Shown here piece after piece: positions 34,312-43,189 of a stretch of DNA of 64,000 nt. The stretch is taken from contig UWSI01000002.1 in NCBI GenBank assembly GCA_900541895.1, forward strand, positions 62,001-126,000, read 5' to 3'. Source of the stretch: an uncultured Actinomyces sp. GTDB taxonomy: Bacteria > Actinomycetota > Actinomycetes > Actinomycetales > Actinomycetaceae. Position 1 is the first letter of the stretch. Every line of letters starts with the position of its first letter. The notes beneath the pieces were generated by a model, which was not told the DNA's origin, made no database searches, and was given only the letters and a program-made list of their open reading frames with translations. A program made the translations under genes and the position numbers.

Positions 34312-36366
34312 ATGAACCAAAAAGCAAAACTCGCAAAGGTCACCGCGAAGGGTGCGCATTTCTCACGCATCAGTGCGATGTCTTTGGGATCCAAGATCGC
34401 AATCGGTGTTTTGGCGCTGATCGTTCTTGTATCAATCCTTGCGCCCTTCGTGGCGCCCTATTCACCCGAATTTATCGATACGCCGTGGCAGGGGCCGTCT
34501 TCGGCTCACCTCTTCGGTACTGACCACGCGGGCCGAGACATTCTGTCTCGCGTCCTCTTCGGTGGTCGCTACTCACTGCTCATCGGCTTGTGCTCAACCG
34601 TGATCGCACTCTTCTTCGGCGCAATCATCGGATCGATCGCAGCTGTGACGCGCAAGGCCATCTCCGAAACCATTATGCGTATCTTGGACATCATCATGGC
34701 TGTCCCCGGTATCGCAATGGCGGCTGTTACGGTTCTGGTCTTCGGACGCACACTTGCCCAGTCCGACAACAAGATGGGCATTGTCTTCGTCATCATCTTC
34801 TCGATTGCATTCGTCTACATTCCGCAGCTGGCACGTATTGTTCGCGCAAACGTGATGGCCGCATACGGTGAAGACTACGTGCGTGCAGTGATCGTCTCCG
34901 GTGCCCGTGCACCGTGGATCCTCATCAAGCACGTGATGCGTAACACTGCTGCTCCGGTTTTGGTCTTCGCCACGGTCTTGGTCGCAGATGCGATCATCCT
35001 CGAGGCCTCGCTGACCTTCATCGGTTCAGGCCTTCCCGCAACCATGGTCCCCACCTGGGGCAATATCTTGTCCGAGGCTTCGTCCTACCTCTCGGTCCTG
35101 CTGGGCTACTGGTGGACCGCCTTCTTCCCCGGCTTGTTCATCATGGTCACCGTCTTGTGCTTGAACATCCTCTCCGAAGGCATCACCGATGCCATGGTTG
35201 CGGCTCCCTCCACGGCAGCTGTTGCTCAGGTTGACAAGAACTCTGAGCGCGAAGCCGACCGTATCCTTCTGGATCCTCGCCGTGCATACGCCGAGCAGGC
35301 CGAGTCCTTGCAGCAACGCTTGGATGATCTGGAAGTTGTCGAAGGCAAGCGTCACGATCGTTTTGTCTCTACTTCGCACGAAGCACCTCTGCTCGAGGTG
35401 AAGGACCTGTGCATCAAGTTCGAGCGTCACGGCGATGTCAATGTCGTCGATCACGTGTCCTTCAAGGTACGCCGCGGCGAGACCATGGGCCTCGTCGGTG
35501 AATCCGGATGTGGTAAGTCCATTACGGCACTGACCATTATGGGCCTCATTGACCCGAAGGCAGAGATCACCGGTGAGATCCTCTACGAAGGTAAGAACTT
35601 GCTGGAGATGAAGCATGAAGAGCGTCGTGCGCTTCTGGGCCACGAGATGGCAATGATCTACCAGGATGCTCTCTCCTCGCTAAACCCGGCCATGCTGATC
35701 AAGGCTCAGATGAAGCAGCTGACCAAGCGTGGAGGCACTCGCAGCGCAGAAGAACTCCTTGAGCTGGTGGGCTTGGACCCCAAGCGCACCCTGGAGTCCT
35801 ACCCGCACGAGCTTTCCGGCGGCCAGCGTCAGCGAGTTCTCATCGCAATGGCACTGACCCGTGACCCGAAGCTCATCATTGCTGACGAACCGACCACCGC
35901 TCTGGACGTGACCGTTCAAAAGCAGGTCATCGACCTGCTCAACGAGCTGCGTGAGAAGCTCGGCTTCGCAATGATCTTCGTCTCCCACGACCTGGCTCTT
36001 GTCGCAGAGGTTGCCCACAACATCACCGTCATGTACGCCGGTCAGGTCATCGAGCAAGCTCCCACTCAGGAACTGCTCACTCACCCGACCCACGAGTACA
36101 CCCGCGGCCTGCTGGGCGCAGTCCTTTCCATCGAGTCCGGCTCCGGACGTCTGCACCAGGTCCCCGGGACTGTGCCTTCACCTCGGGACTTCCCGATCGG
36201 CGACCGTTTCGCCCCGCGTTCCTCGCACCCCGACTACGGCCTCGATATTCGCCCGGTCCTCACCGAGGTGGGCCCCGAGCACGTGTATGCGGCACTGCCG
36301 CCTCGCGAAGAGGTCCGCGTCTCCAGCGAAACCATCGTCATTGAAGAAGGTCAGGAGGAAAACTGA
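34312..36366 (+). CDS. Fused ABC permease-ATPase (DppC-DppD type)
   Basis: 684 residues in one uninterrupted frame. Residues 1-~300 are a DppC-type permease (GTDHAGRDILSRVLFGGR, EAA-type loop EDYVRAVIVSGARAPW, and EASLTFIGSGLP). A linker of ~50 charged residues joins it to an ATPase: Walker A GESGCGKS (~395-402), signature LSGGQRQR (~501), Walker B IIADEPT, and the C-terminal oligopeptide-transporter region with PTHEYTRGLL. Most Dpp/Opp systems have these as separate genes; permease-ATPase fusions are reported in some sialic acid importers. It starts four bases after the DppB-like stop and its stop overlaps the next ATG. Confidence 0.92.
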   Translation: MNQKAKLAKVTAKGAHFSRISAMSLGSKIAIGVLALIVLVSILAPFVAPYSPEFIDTPWQGPSSAHLFGTDHAGRDILSRVLFGGRYSLLIGLCSTVIALFFGAIIGSIAAVTRKAISETIMRILDIIMAVPGIAMAAVTVLVFGRTLAQSDNKMGIVFVIIFSIAFVYIPQLARIVRANVMAAYGEDYVRAVIVSGARAPWILIKHVMRNTAAPVLVFATVLVADAIILEASLTFIGSGLPATMVPTWGNILSEASSYLSVLLGYWWTAFFPGLFIMVTVLCLNILSEGITDAMVAAPSTAAVAQVDKNSEREADRILLDPRRAYAEQAESLQQRLDDLEVVEGKRHDRFVSTSHEAPLLEVKDLCIKFERHGDVNVVDHVSFKVRRGETMGLVGESGCGKSITALTIMGLIDPKAEITGEILYEGKNLLEMKHEERRALLGHEMAMIYQDALSSLNPAMLIKAQMKQLTKRGGTRSAEELLELVGLDPKRTLESYPHELSGGQRQRVLIAMALTRDPKLIIADEPTTALDVTVQKQVIDLLNELREKLGFAMIFVSHDLALVAEVAHNITVMYAGQVIEQAPTQELLTHPTHEYTRGLLGAVLSIESGSGRLHQVPGTVPSPRDFPIGDRFAPRSSHPDYGLDIRPVLTEVGPEHVYAALPPREEVRVSSETIVIEEGQEEN

Positions 36367-37184
36367 TGAGTACTGAAACTCCGATCATCGAGCTCAAAGA
36401 CGTTGAGGTGACCTTCAACTCCCGTACCGGATCGCTGTTCCGCCCCCACAAGGTGCACGCGGTTCGCGGTGTTGACATGCGCATTGAGCGTGGACAGACT
36501 CTGGGTATCGTCGGTGAATCCGGCTGCGGTAAGTCCACGACTGCAAATGTTATGTGCGGCCTGCAGATGCCAACGAAGGGCCAAGTGTTCTTCAACGGTG
36601 AGGAAGTCACCAAGCGCGGTGCGGATGCGCGCAGGCGTATCGGACGTGTTGTTTCCGTGGTCTTCCAAGACCCCGCAACCGCTCTCAACCCGCGTATGCA
36701 TGTTGCTGATCAGCTTGCCGATCCGCTGCGTGTGCACAAGATTGGTGACGAGGCCTCGCGCTCCAAGCGCGTTCGCGAACTGATCTCTTTGGTGGGTCTG
36801 CCTTCGAGCGCCTTGGATGCACTCCCCGGTCAGCTCTCCGGTGGTCAGCGTCAACGTGTGGCGATCGCCCGAGCCCTGTCCATCGGCCCCGATGCGATCA
36901 TCGCTGACGAACCGACCAGTGCTCTGGACGTCTCGGTTCGCGCTCAGATCCTCAACCTGCTTACGGACCTGAAGAAGGAACTTGGCTTGGCGATGGTCTT
37001 CATCTCGCACGATATTCAAACTGTTCGTTACGTTTCTGACCGGATCGCCGTCATGAACGGTGGGAAGGTCGTTGAAGAGGGACCGGCAGCTGAATTGCTG
37101 GCGTCCCCGAAGGATCCTTACACCCGCAAGCTCCTGGGGGCTGCACCCTCGCTGCTGCATCCAACACTCGGAGGAGAGAACTAA
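36366..37184 (+). CDS. ABC transporter ATPase (DppF/OppF type)
   Basis: 272 residues. Walker A GESGCGKS is at about 47-54, the signature LSGGQRQRVAIARAL at ~157, Walker B AIIADEPTSALD at ~178, and the switch His in VFISHDI. The C-terminal PKDPYTRKLLGAAPSL is typical of oligopeptide-type ATPases. It is the second ATPase of the transporter, paired with the fused one. It overlaps both neighbours by one base. Confidence 0.94.
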   Translation: MSTETPIIELKDVEVTFNSRTGSLFRPHKVHAVRGVDMRIERGQTLGIVGESGCGKSTTANVMCGLQMPTKGQVFFNGEEVTKRGADARRRIGRVVSVVFQDPATALNPRMHVADQLADPLRVHKIGDEASRSKRVRELISLVGLPSSALDALPGQLSGGQRQRVAIARALSIGPDAIIADEPTSALDVSVRAQILNLLTDLKKELGLAMVFISHDIQTVRYVSDRIAVMNGGKVVEEGPAAELLASPKDPYTRKLLGAAPSLLHPTLGGEN

Positions 37185-38101
37185 TGAGTTCACAGATTCG
37201 CGGCGTTGTCCCGCCGTTGGCTATCCCGCTGAAGAACGGCGAGCTGGACGTTGTCTCGCTGGAACGACACATCAACCGCATGATTGGTGCGGGGCTGAAC
37301 GGCCTCTTCGTTTCCGGCTCGACCGGTGAGGTTGCATTCTCGACCTCCGAGCGTCGTCAGCAGATCCAGCGCGAGGTTGTTCGCATTGTCGACGGCCGCG
37401 TTCCGCTGCTGGTTGGTGTGATCGATACCGAGACCGAGCGCGTCATTGAGAACATCAAGGCAGTTGAGGAAATCGGTGGAGCTCTGGGCGTCGTTGCAAC
37501 CGCTCCCTTCTATGCGCTGGGCGGCCAGGCGGAGATCGAAAAGCACTTCCGCATCCTCAAGGAGAACACCAATCTTGAGCTGTGGGCCTACGACATTCCC
37601 GTCTGTGTCCACACGAAGCTGCAGAATGATCTTGTTCTTCGCTTGGGTAAGGAAGGCGTTCTTGACGGCGTTAAGGATTCTTCCGGTGACGATGTGGGCT
37701 TCCGCTGGCTGTCCCGTGCGAACGAGGCCGCTGGCCACCCGCTTCAGCTGCTGACCGGCCACGAAGTGGTTGTCGACGGTGCTTACATGTCGGGCGCAGA
37801 TGGCTCGGTCCCCGGCCTGGCCAATGTTGACCCCGATGGCTACGTCCGTCAGTGGCAGGCTTTCGAGCGCGGTGACTGGGAAGCTGTGCGCACCGAGCAG
37901 GACCGCCTTGCGGACCTCATGCGCATCGTTCTGGTGAAGGGCGTTCAGGGCTTCGGCGCCGGCGTTGGTGCCTTCAAGACTGCTCTGCAGCTTCTGGGTG
38001 TCTTTGATTCCAACGAGATGCCGCGTCCTGTCGCTGCCCTCGAAAGTGACAACGTCGAGCACGTTGCTTCCGTCCTGCGCGAAGCCGGCTTGCTCTCCTG
38101 A
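37184..38101 (+). CDS. nanA: N-acetylneuraminate lyase
   Basis: 305 residues of the DHDPS/NAL family. GLFVSGSTGEVAFST carries the carboxylate-binding loop; Tyr136 (WAYDIPV) and the Schiff-base Lys164 (DGVKDSSGDD) match the positions of the E. coli lyase catalytic pair to within one residue. It splits sialic acid into N-acetylmannosamine and pyruvate in the cytoplasm. A dihydrodipicolinate synthase is less likely because the gene sits between a transporter and the NanK and NanE genes. Confidence 0.9.
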   Translation: MSSQIRGVVPPLAIPLKNGELDVVSLERHINRMIGAGLNGLFVSGSTGEVAFSTSERRQQIQREVVRIVDGRVPLLVGVIDTETERVIENIKAVEEIGGALGVVATAPFYALGGQAEIEKHFRILKENTNLELWAYDIPVCVHTKLQNDLVLRLGKEGVLDGVKDSSGDDVGFRWLSRANEAAGHPLQLLTGHEVVVDGAYMSGADGSVPGLANVDPDGYVRQWQAFERGDWEAVRTEQDRLADLMRIVLVKGVQGFGAGVGAFKTALQLLGVFDSNEMPRPVAALESDNVEHVASVLREAGLLS

Positions 38102-38103
38102 TC

Positions 38104-38171
38104 ATCAGCGAGGCTGAGGTGGTCCTCCTCTCGCGTACGCGCGAGCGTGCGCCCGCCTTGGCCTCGCTGAT
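38104..38171 (+). terminator. Hairpin between nanA and the nanK-like gene
   Basis: ATCAGCGAGGC (38104-38114) pairs with GCCTCGCTGAT (38161-38171), with a GCGCGAGCG-rich apex; TACCATTTT follows. The T-tract is poor, so it may attenuate or protect RNA ends instead of fully terminating. Confidence 0.5.
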
Positions 38172-38206
38172 TACCATTTTCATCCGTTCTTTAGTGGAGA
38201 ACTTTC

Positions 38207-39127
38207 ATGACTACGCTCCTCGCCCTTGATATCGGCGGAACCAAAGTCGGTTGGGGCATTGTCGAAGTTGGACAAAACTCTACGGTTGTTGAGCGCGGCT
38301 CAATTCCTACTGAGGCTTCCCGCGGGGGCGCCGACGTCGCCGAGCGAATCTGCTCGCTGGCCTCGTCTCTCAAGGAAGCTCACCCCGAGGCCTCGGGCGT
38401 CGCAATTGCTTCTGCTGGGGTTGTTGACCCCGTTGAGGGAAAGATTGTCTCGGCAACCGACATCATGCCAGGGTGGGGAGGAACCCCTCTGGGCAAGCTC
38501 GTTGCGCAGCGCACGGGACTTCCTGTGCGCGTTCTTAACGACGTCCACGCACACGGCTTGGGCGAAGCAACCTTGGGAGCCGGTCGCCCCTATTCCTCGG
38601 TCCTTTCGATCGCAGTAGGTACGGGAATTGGTGGGGCTCTGGTCGAAGATGGCCATGTCACTTTTGGTTCCCGAGGGATCGCCGGGCATGTCGGTCACAT
38701 CCATCATCACTTCGCCCCCGATATGGTGTGCTCCTGCGGCCGACTTGGTCACATCGAGGCATTCTGTTCAGGGTCAGGAATTACTGCTTGGTACAACTCG
38801 CTGCGTCCTCAAGATGCTCCCGAAGTTGATGGCGGTCGTGCGCTGCAAGAACTCGCCGATGCGGGTGACCCACTGGCTTGCGCCTGCTTCTCGCGCTCCG
38901 CGTACGCACTGGGTGAGGCCACGGCCTCGCTGGTCAACTGCGTGGACCCGGCAGCGGTCATTATCTCCGGTTCGATGACTCGTTCGGGAGATATCTGGTG
39001 GGATGGTCTACGTGAAGGTTTCGTGGCCAGCGCGATGACTCCCGTTGCCGATACACCGATCCTCATTGGTTCCCTGGGCGGTGATGCGCCGCTGCTCGGA
39101 GCCGTTTCATTCTTCCTCAACGCATAG
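38207..39127 (+). CDS. nanK: ROK-family N-acetylmannosamine kinase (NanK-like)
   Basis: 306 residues. The phosphate loop is LALDIGGTKVGWGIV; catalytic Asp112 is in RVLNDVHAHGLGE; the zinc motif is C175-S-C177-G-R-L-G-H182, with His where many ROK kinases have a third Cys. HVGHIHHHF supplies the usual His. There is no DNA-binding domain. It should phosphorylate ManNAc to ManNAc-6-P, the step between NanA and NanE, which flank it. A glucokinase activity cannot be excluded from sequence. Confidence 0.87.
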   Translation: MTTLLALDIGGTKVGWGIVEVGQNSTVVERGSIPTEASRGGADVAERICSLASSLKEAHPEASGVAIASAGVVDPVEGKIVSATDIMPGWGGTPLGKLVAQRTGLPVRVLNDVHAHGLGEATLGAGRPYSSVLSIAVGTGIGGALVEDGHVTFGSRGIAGHVGHIHHHFAPDMVCSCGRLGHIEAFCSGSGITAWYNSLRPQDAPEVDGGRALQELADAGDPLACACFSRSAYALGEATASLVNCVDPAAVIISGSMTRSGDIWWDGLREGFVASAMTPVADTPILIGSLGGDAPLLGAVSFFLNA

Positions 39128-39135
39128 GAGAAACC

Positions 39136-39810
39136 ATGCATCCGCTTATTGCCGGCCTGAAGGGGAAGCTCATTGTTTCCGTTCAGGCTTACCCCGGAGA
39201 GCCCATGCGGCACCCCGAAACCATGGCTCAGATTGCGCGCGCTGCCGAAATCGGTGGGGCCGCGGCAATTCGCTGCCAAGGGCTGTCTGATATTTCCGCA
39301 ATCAAGGGACGCGTGGATGTTCCCGTCATTGGTTTGTGGAAGGAAGGCCACGAAGGCGTCTACATCACTCCCTCGCTTCGTCACGCTCGCGCGTGCGTGA
39401 TGGCTGGGGCCGATATTGTCGCCCTAGATGCGACCGGTCGCCCGCGTCTTGATGGTCGTAGTTTTGCCGAGACCGTTGCAGCTCTTCGCGAAGAAGAGAC
39501 TCTGGTCATGGCTGACTGCGGATCTTTTGACGACGCGCAGCGTGCAGTTGATGCCGGTGTCGATATCGTCTCGACCACCCTTGCCGGTTACACCGGTGAT
39601 CGTCCGAAGACCGATGGCCCCGATTTGGAGCTTCTCCAGCAGACGGTTCAGGCATTCCCGAATGTTCCTGTGATTTGTGAAGGGCGTATTCACACTCCGG
39701 AGCATGCCGCAGCTGCCATGAAGCTCGGTGCCTTCGCAGTGATCGTCGGTACCGCAATTACTCACCCGACGTCGGTAACGGGTTGGTTTAAGGCCGCAGT
39801 CGAAAACTGA
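39136..39810 (+). CDS. nanE: N-acetylmannosamine-6-phosphate 2-epimerase
   Basis: 224 residues of the NanE TIM-barrel family. Visible landmarks are KLIVSVQAYPGEPM, GAAAIRCQGLSDI, the active-site Lys in IGLWKEG, DATGRPR, and EGRIHTPEHAAAAMKLGAFA. It converts ManNAc-6-P to GlcNAc-6-P. It begins eight bases after the kinase gene, with AGGAG in between, and closes the sialic acid operon. Confidence 0.95.
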   Translation: MHPLIAGLKGKLIVSVQAYPGEPMRHPETMAQIARAAEIGGAAAIRCQGLSDISAIKGRVDVPVIGLWKEGHEGVYITPSLRHARACVMAGADIVALDATGRPRLDGRSFAETVAALREEETLVMADCGSFDDAQRAVDAGVDIVSTTLAGYTGDRPKTDGPDLELLQQTVQAFPNVPVICEGRIHTPEHAAAAMKLGAFAVIVGTAITHPTSVTGWFKAAVEN

Positions 39811-39831
39811 CGTTATTCCCGATTTTCAACC

Positions 39832-39872
39832 GGTGTCCGTGTGGAGTTATTTCACACGGACACCTCTTTTTT
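39832..39872 (+). terminator. Terminator after nanE
   Basis: GGTGTCCGTGTG (39832-39843) pairs with CACACGGACACC (39853-39864), followed by TCTTTTTTGG. Confidence 0.92.
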
Positions 39873-39915
39873 GGGCATTTAACCACGGGCCTTTCAGCGA
39901 GTAAAATTTCGAACC

Positions 39916-41166
39916 ATGTCTATTCCCTCGTCGCGTGCTCACAGTGCTCTTCGTGCGACCTTCGTGGTCTACGCGGGCCTTGGTTCTGCAACCTCGGCGT
40001 GGCTGTCGCGGCTGCCAGACGTGCGTGATCACCTGGGGCTGACTCCAGGAACCATCGGCATGATGCTCTTGATCGCCTCCTTGGGATCTTTGCTGACTCT
40101 TCCCACTTCCGGCCCAATCGTCATGAAGATCGGTGCGCGGTGGGCTGGACGAATCGGCGTATTCGTTTGGGCATTAGGCATTGCCGGTGCAGCAAGTGGA
40201 ACCCTGACGGAATCCCTTCCTGTCTTCACAGCATCTTTGGTCTTGATGTCTGCGGGAACGGGTCTGTGGGGCTCGAGCATGAACATCGAGGCCGGCCTTG
40301 TACAAGCTGCTGTGCGGCGCTTGGTTGTTCCCGTCATTCAGGCGATGTATGCCGTGGGTATGCTCGGCGGTGCGCTCGTAGGCGCGCTTGCCGCACGCGC
40401 GGGACTTCCTGTTGCGGCTCACCTTTTCGGCCTGGCCGCACTTGAGCTTATGGCCTGTGGAATCGCTGTCGGTTTCTACCTCAGTCAAGATGAGGTCGCC
40501 ACTCTTGAATCCGCGAAGGAAAGTTCCCTGGGCGAAGGGGACGAGGCCTCGGCGGGCAATGCGAAGAAGGGGCTGACCCGCTTGGCATGGCGCGAGCGTC
40601 GCACGGTCCTGATCGCGCTCATGGTGATGAGTGGCGGACTCCTAGAAGGCGCCGCTAACGACTGGCTGAACCTGTCGATGGTCGATGGCTATGGCTTCGC
40701 GACTTCTTCCGCGTCGGCGATCTTTGCTTTCTTCTTGCTTATGATGACGCTAATGCGTTTTGCTTCGCCGCGTTTGGAAAGACGTTTTGGCGCGCCGCAT
40801 TTGCTGAGATGCACCATGGGCTGTGCGGTTGTCGGCTTACTGCTTGTTGCTTTCGCTCCGCATCATATTTTGGCGATTGTTGGCGTTGCATTGTGGGGTA
40901 TTGGGGCTTCTTTGGTCTTCCCGTTGGGTATTTCCGCACTCAGTGTTGATCCCGTGATGACTCCGGCTCGTGTCTCGGTGCTCTCGACGGTGAATTATGG
41001 TTCGGCGCTCATTGGACCGCCGGTTTTGGGCTTGATCGCAGATCATGTCGGTTACCACCGCGCGCTTGCCTTCGTCGTTCTTCCCGTGCTTCTGGCGATC
41101 GTTTTGGCCGGTCAGGTTCCGGACCAGCGGGGGCGAGTGCGAGCCGTTGCACCCCTTGGCGATTAA
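39916..41166 (+). CDS. MFS transporter (YbjJ-like)
   Basis: 416 residues with about twelve membrane helices. The inter-helix loop RLPDVRDHLGLTPGTIGMML and a cytoplasmic middle loop of ~40 residues (about 195-230, EVATLESAKESSLGEGDE) fit the YbjJ/FucP-like sugar or drug carriers. The substrate is unknown. It follows the nanE terminator and has its own likely promoter (TAAAAT at 39902-39907, eight bases before the ATG and no ribosome binding site), so it is not clearly part of the sialic acid operon. Confidence 0.85.
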   Translation: MSIPSSRAHSALRATFVVYAGLGSATSAWLSRLPDVRDHLGLTPGTIGMMLLIASLGSLLTLPTSGPIVMKIGARWAGRIGVFVWALGIAGAASGTLTESLPVFTASLVLMSAGTGLWGSSMNIEAGLVQAAVRRLVVPVIQAMYAVGMLGGALVGALAARAGLPVAAHLFGLAALELMACGIAVGFYLSQDEVATLESAKESSLGEGDEASAGNAKKGLTRLAWRERRTVLIALMVMSGGLLEGAANDWLNLSMVDGYGFATSSASAIFAFFLLMMTLMRFASPRLERRFGAPHLLRCTMGCAVVGLLLVAFAPHHILAIVGVALWGIGASLVFPLGISALSVDPVMTPARVSVLSTVNYGSALIGPPVLGLIADHVGYHRALAFVVLPVLLAIVLAGQVPDQRGRVRAVAPLGD

Positions 41167-41175
41167 TCTTGAGTT

Positions 41176-42264
41176 ATGACGACTCTTGCTGAATTGACGA
41201 CCTTTCGCGTGGGCGGAGAGGTTTCTCGCCTTGTTCGCGTGGCTTCCAGTGAGGAATTGGTTGCTGCCGTTCGCACGGCTGATGAGGAGCTGCGCCAGCT
41301 TCTAGTTTTGGGTGGCGGATCGAATCTGCTTGCATCCGATGCTCCATTTGATGGAACCGTCATCGCTGTGCGTCCTGGTGCACAAATCGCTCGCATCATT
41401 GAAGAGGACGGGCCTGACTCGGTGATCGTCCGCGTGTGGGCCGGCACGATCTGGGATGACTTTGTTGCGTGGACCGTCGAAGAACACTTGTCCGGTATCG
41501 AGGCCTTGTCGGGGATCCCCGGAAGCGCGGGAGCATCCCCGGTACAGAACGTGGGCGCCTACGGACACGAGGTTGCTGAAACGATTCACAGTGTCGAGGC
41601 CTACGACCGCCTCGAACAGCGCATCGTCCGGCTGCTTCCCTCCGAACTTGGTTTTGCCTACCGTTCCTCCGCGATCAAGCACAGCATTGGTCAGCCCGGT
41701 CTTCCCGGCCGCGTCTGGGGGCCGACGGGGCGTTGGGTTGTGTTGAGCGTCGACTTCCGACTCGAGCGCTCATCCCTGAGCGCGCCTGTCATGTACTCCG
41801 AACTCGCGCGGCGCCTCGGAGTGGAGGCTGGGGAGCGTGCCCAGGCGTCCTTGGTCCGCTCGACCGTGCTCGAGCTGCGCGCGGGGAAGGGAATGGTCTT
41901 AAACCCCGAGGACCACGATACGTGGAGCGCGGGATCTTTCTTCACCAACCCCATCCTTCCCGAGGCAGCAGCTGCAGCGCTCCCTGAAGAGGCGCCTCGT
42001 TTCCCGGCGGGGGAGGGACTGGTGAAAACCAGCGCCGCTTGGCTCATTGACCACGCGGGCTGCCCCAAGGGCTTCCATCTTCCCGAGGCCGGAGACCCGC
42101 CGCGCGCGTCCCTGTCCACCAAGCACGTGCTCGCGCTGACGAACCGTGGGGGAGCAAGCGGCGCAGATATCGAGGCCTTGGCGCGCGCTGTGCGCGGGCG
42201 CGTGTTTGACGCCTACGGCGTGACTCTTGTTCCTGAGCCTGTTGCGATCGGTATTGAGTGGTAG
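41176..42264 (+). CDS. murB: UDP-N-acetylenolpyruvoylglucosamine reductase
   Basis: 362 residues of the type I MurB family. FAD-binding text: LTTFRVGGEV, VLGGGSNLLASD, and GIEALSGIPGSAGASPVQNVGAYG; the catalytic Ser lies in WSAGSFFTNP and the C-terminal Glu in VFDAYGVTLVPEPVAIG. It reduces the enolpyruvyl group to form UDP-MurNAc in peptidoglycan synthesis. The mRNA may be leaderless: TAATCT (41164-41169) is followed by six bases and the ATG. Confidence 0.94.
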   Translation: MTTLAELTTFRVGGEVSRLVRVASSEELVAAVRTADEELRQLLVLGGGSNLLASDAPFDGTVIAVRPGAQIARIIEEDGPDSVIVRVWAGTIWDDFVAWTVEEHLSGIEALSGIPGSAGASPVQNVGAYGHEVAETIHSVEAYDRLEQRIVRLLPSELGFAYRSSAIKHSIGQPGLPGRVWGPTGRWVVLSVDFRLERSSLSAPVMYSELARRLGVEAGERAQASLVRSTVLELRAGKGMVLNPEDHDTWSAGSFFTNPILPEAAAAALPEEAPRFPAGEGLVKTSAAWLIDHAGCPKGFHLPEAGDPPRASLSTKHVLALTNRGGASGADIEALARAVRGRVFDAYGVTLVPEPVAIGIEW

Positions 42265-42316
42265 CGCGGATCTTCGTCAACCTTGCGAACAGGCTAATAG
42301 TTTGCCCGAGAGGCTG

Positions 42317-43183
42317 TCATCTATCTGCTTGAACTGCACTGCGCAGGCGTTCGATCATATCGGGAACATTGCGGGTAACGGCCGTCCACAGAAGCTTGTC
42401 ATCCATGCTTTGGTACCCCGAATGCGCCGCGATGTTCCGAGTCGTCCGCAGCGTGCGCTTCTCGACTGAGGTGAGGGTATCCATGTATGGTGCGTATTCC
42501 TCACGCTCCAGGAAACCGGCCAGTCGGATGATCACCATGCACGCGGAGTCATATTCGGGGCAATCGCTGGTGAAGGTCTCGGCGGGGACCCCAGCAACCC
42601 GCTCGATGCGTCGGGTGATAACGTCAAGTTCACGTAAGAAGTTATCAACGTCGAAGCTAAGTGTTTGTCTCTTTGCCGCGCGTGGCCGAGGCGTGAAAGA
42701 CGCAGGGTCGCTCACAAGTGGTACCGCCTCGTCAATGATGTTCCGCAGATCTTCGGGTACGTGTGTATCCGCGTGGACTTCGGTAGGAAATCCCGTGAGT
42801 TCGCTTGTAAACGAGGCGATATCTGCCAGCTCAAACAGTGACAGCTCGCGGGTGGGTGTACCGATCAGATCGATATCCGATTCAAAACCGTCCGTCCCCT
42901 GAGCGACGGAGCCAAAGACTCGGAGGGATTCTAGTCCTTGTTCCGTGGCATAGCGGCTGATAGAGGGGGCGTAGCGGGATAAAGGGATGGAGGGGCGATA
43001 GTCGGCAGCGCGAAGAATTTTCTCTAAAAGCTCGGCGGATACCGCACGTTTCCCAGCTTCGATTTGTGCGAGGGTTGACTGGCTCATCCCGGTCATCCCC
43101 GCTAGTTCAGCCTGTGTAAGCGAAGCATCGGTGCGCGCTTCGCGCACAAGCAATGGTGCGTGTTCCCGATTAAAACGCGTCAT
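42317..43183 (-). CDS. Single-chain HTH-MNT-HEPN protein (fused toxin-antitoxin type)
   Basis: 288 residues from ATG 43183; a GTG at 43201 would add six residues. Three domains are visible. Residues ~10-65 are an XRE-type helix-turn-helix (SLTQAELAGMTGMSQSTLAQ, IEAGKR). Residues ~85-165 are a minimal nucleotidyltransferase: GS91-92 and D103/D105 in FGSVAQGTDGFESDIDLIG; the place of the third acidic residue seems to be His137. Residues ~175-288 are a HEPN domain with the RX4H nuclease motif R249-NIAA-H254 followed by Tyr257. In MntA-HepT pairs the MNT protein AMPylates a Tyr next to this motif and blocks the RNase. Here both parts and a DNA-binding domain are one protein. The gene is alone, downstream of the deaminase gene. 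Confidence 0.85.
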   Translation of the reverse strand: MTRFNREHAPLLVREARTDASLTQAELAGMTGMSQSTLAQIEAGKRAVSAELLEKILRAADYRPSIPLSRYAPSISRYATEQGLESLRVFGSVAQGTDGFESDIDLIGTPTRELSLFELADIASFTSELTGFPTEVHADTHVPEDLRNIIDEAVPLVSDPASFTPRPRAAKRQTLSFDVDNFLRELDVITRRIERVAGVPAETFTSDCPEYDSACMVIIRLAGFLEREEYAPYMDTLTSVEKRTLRTTRNIAAHSGYQSMDDKLLWTAVTRNVPDMIERLRSAVQADR

Positions 43184-43189
43184 AAGGGC

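Noticed and set aside
38207..39127. Second ROK transcriptional repressor for the sialic acid genes
   Set aside because: It has no helix-turn-helix and keeps the kinase zinc and catalytic residues, so it is a kinase.
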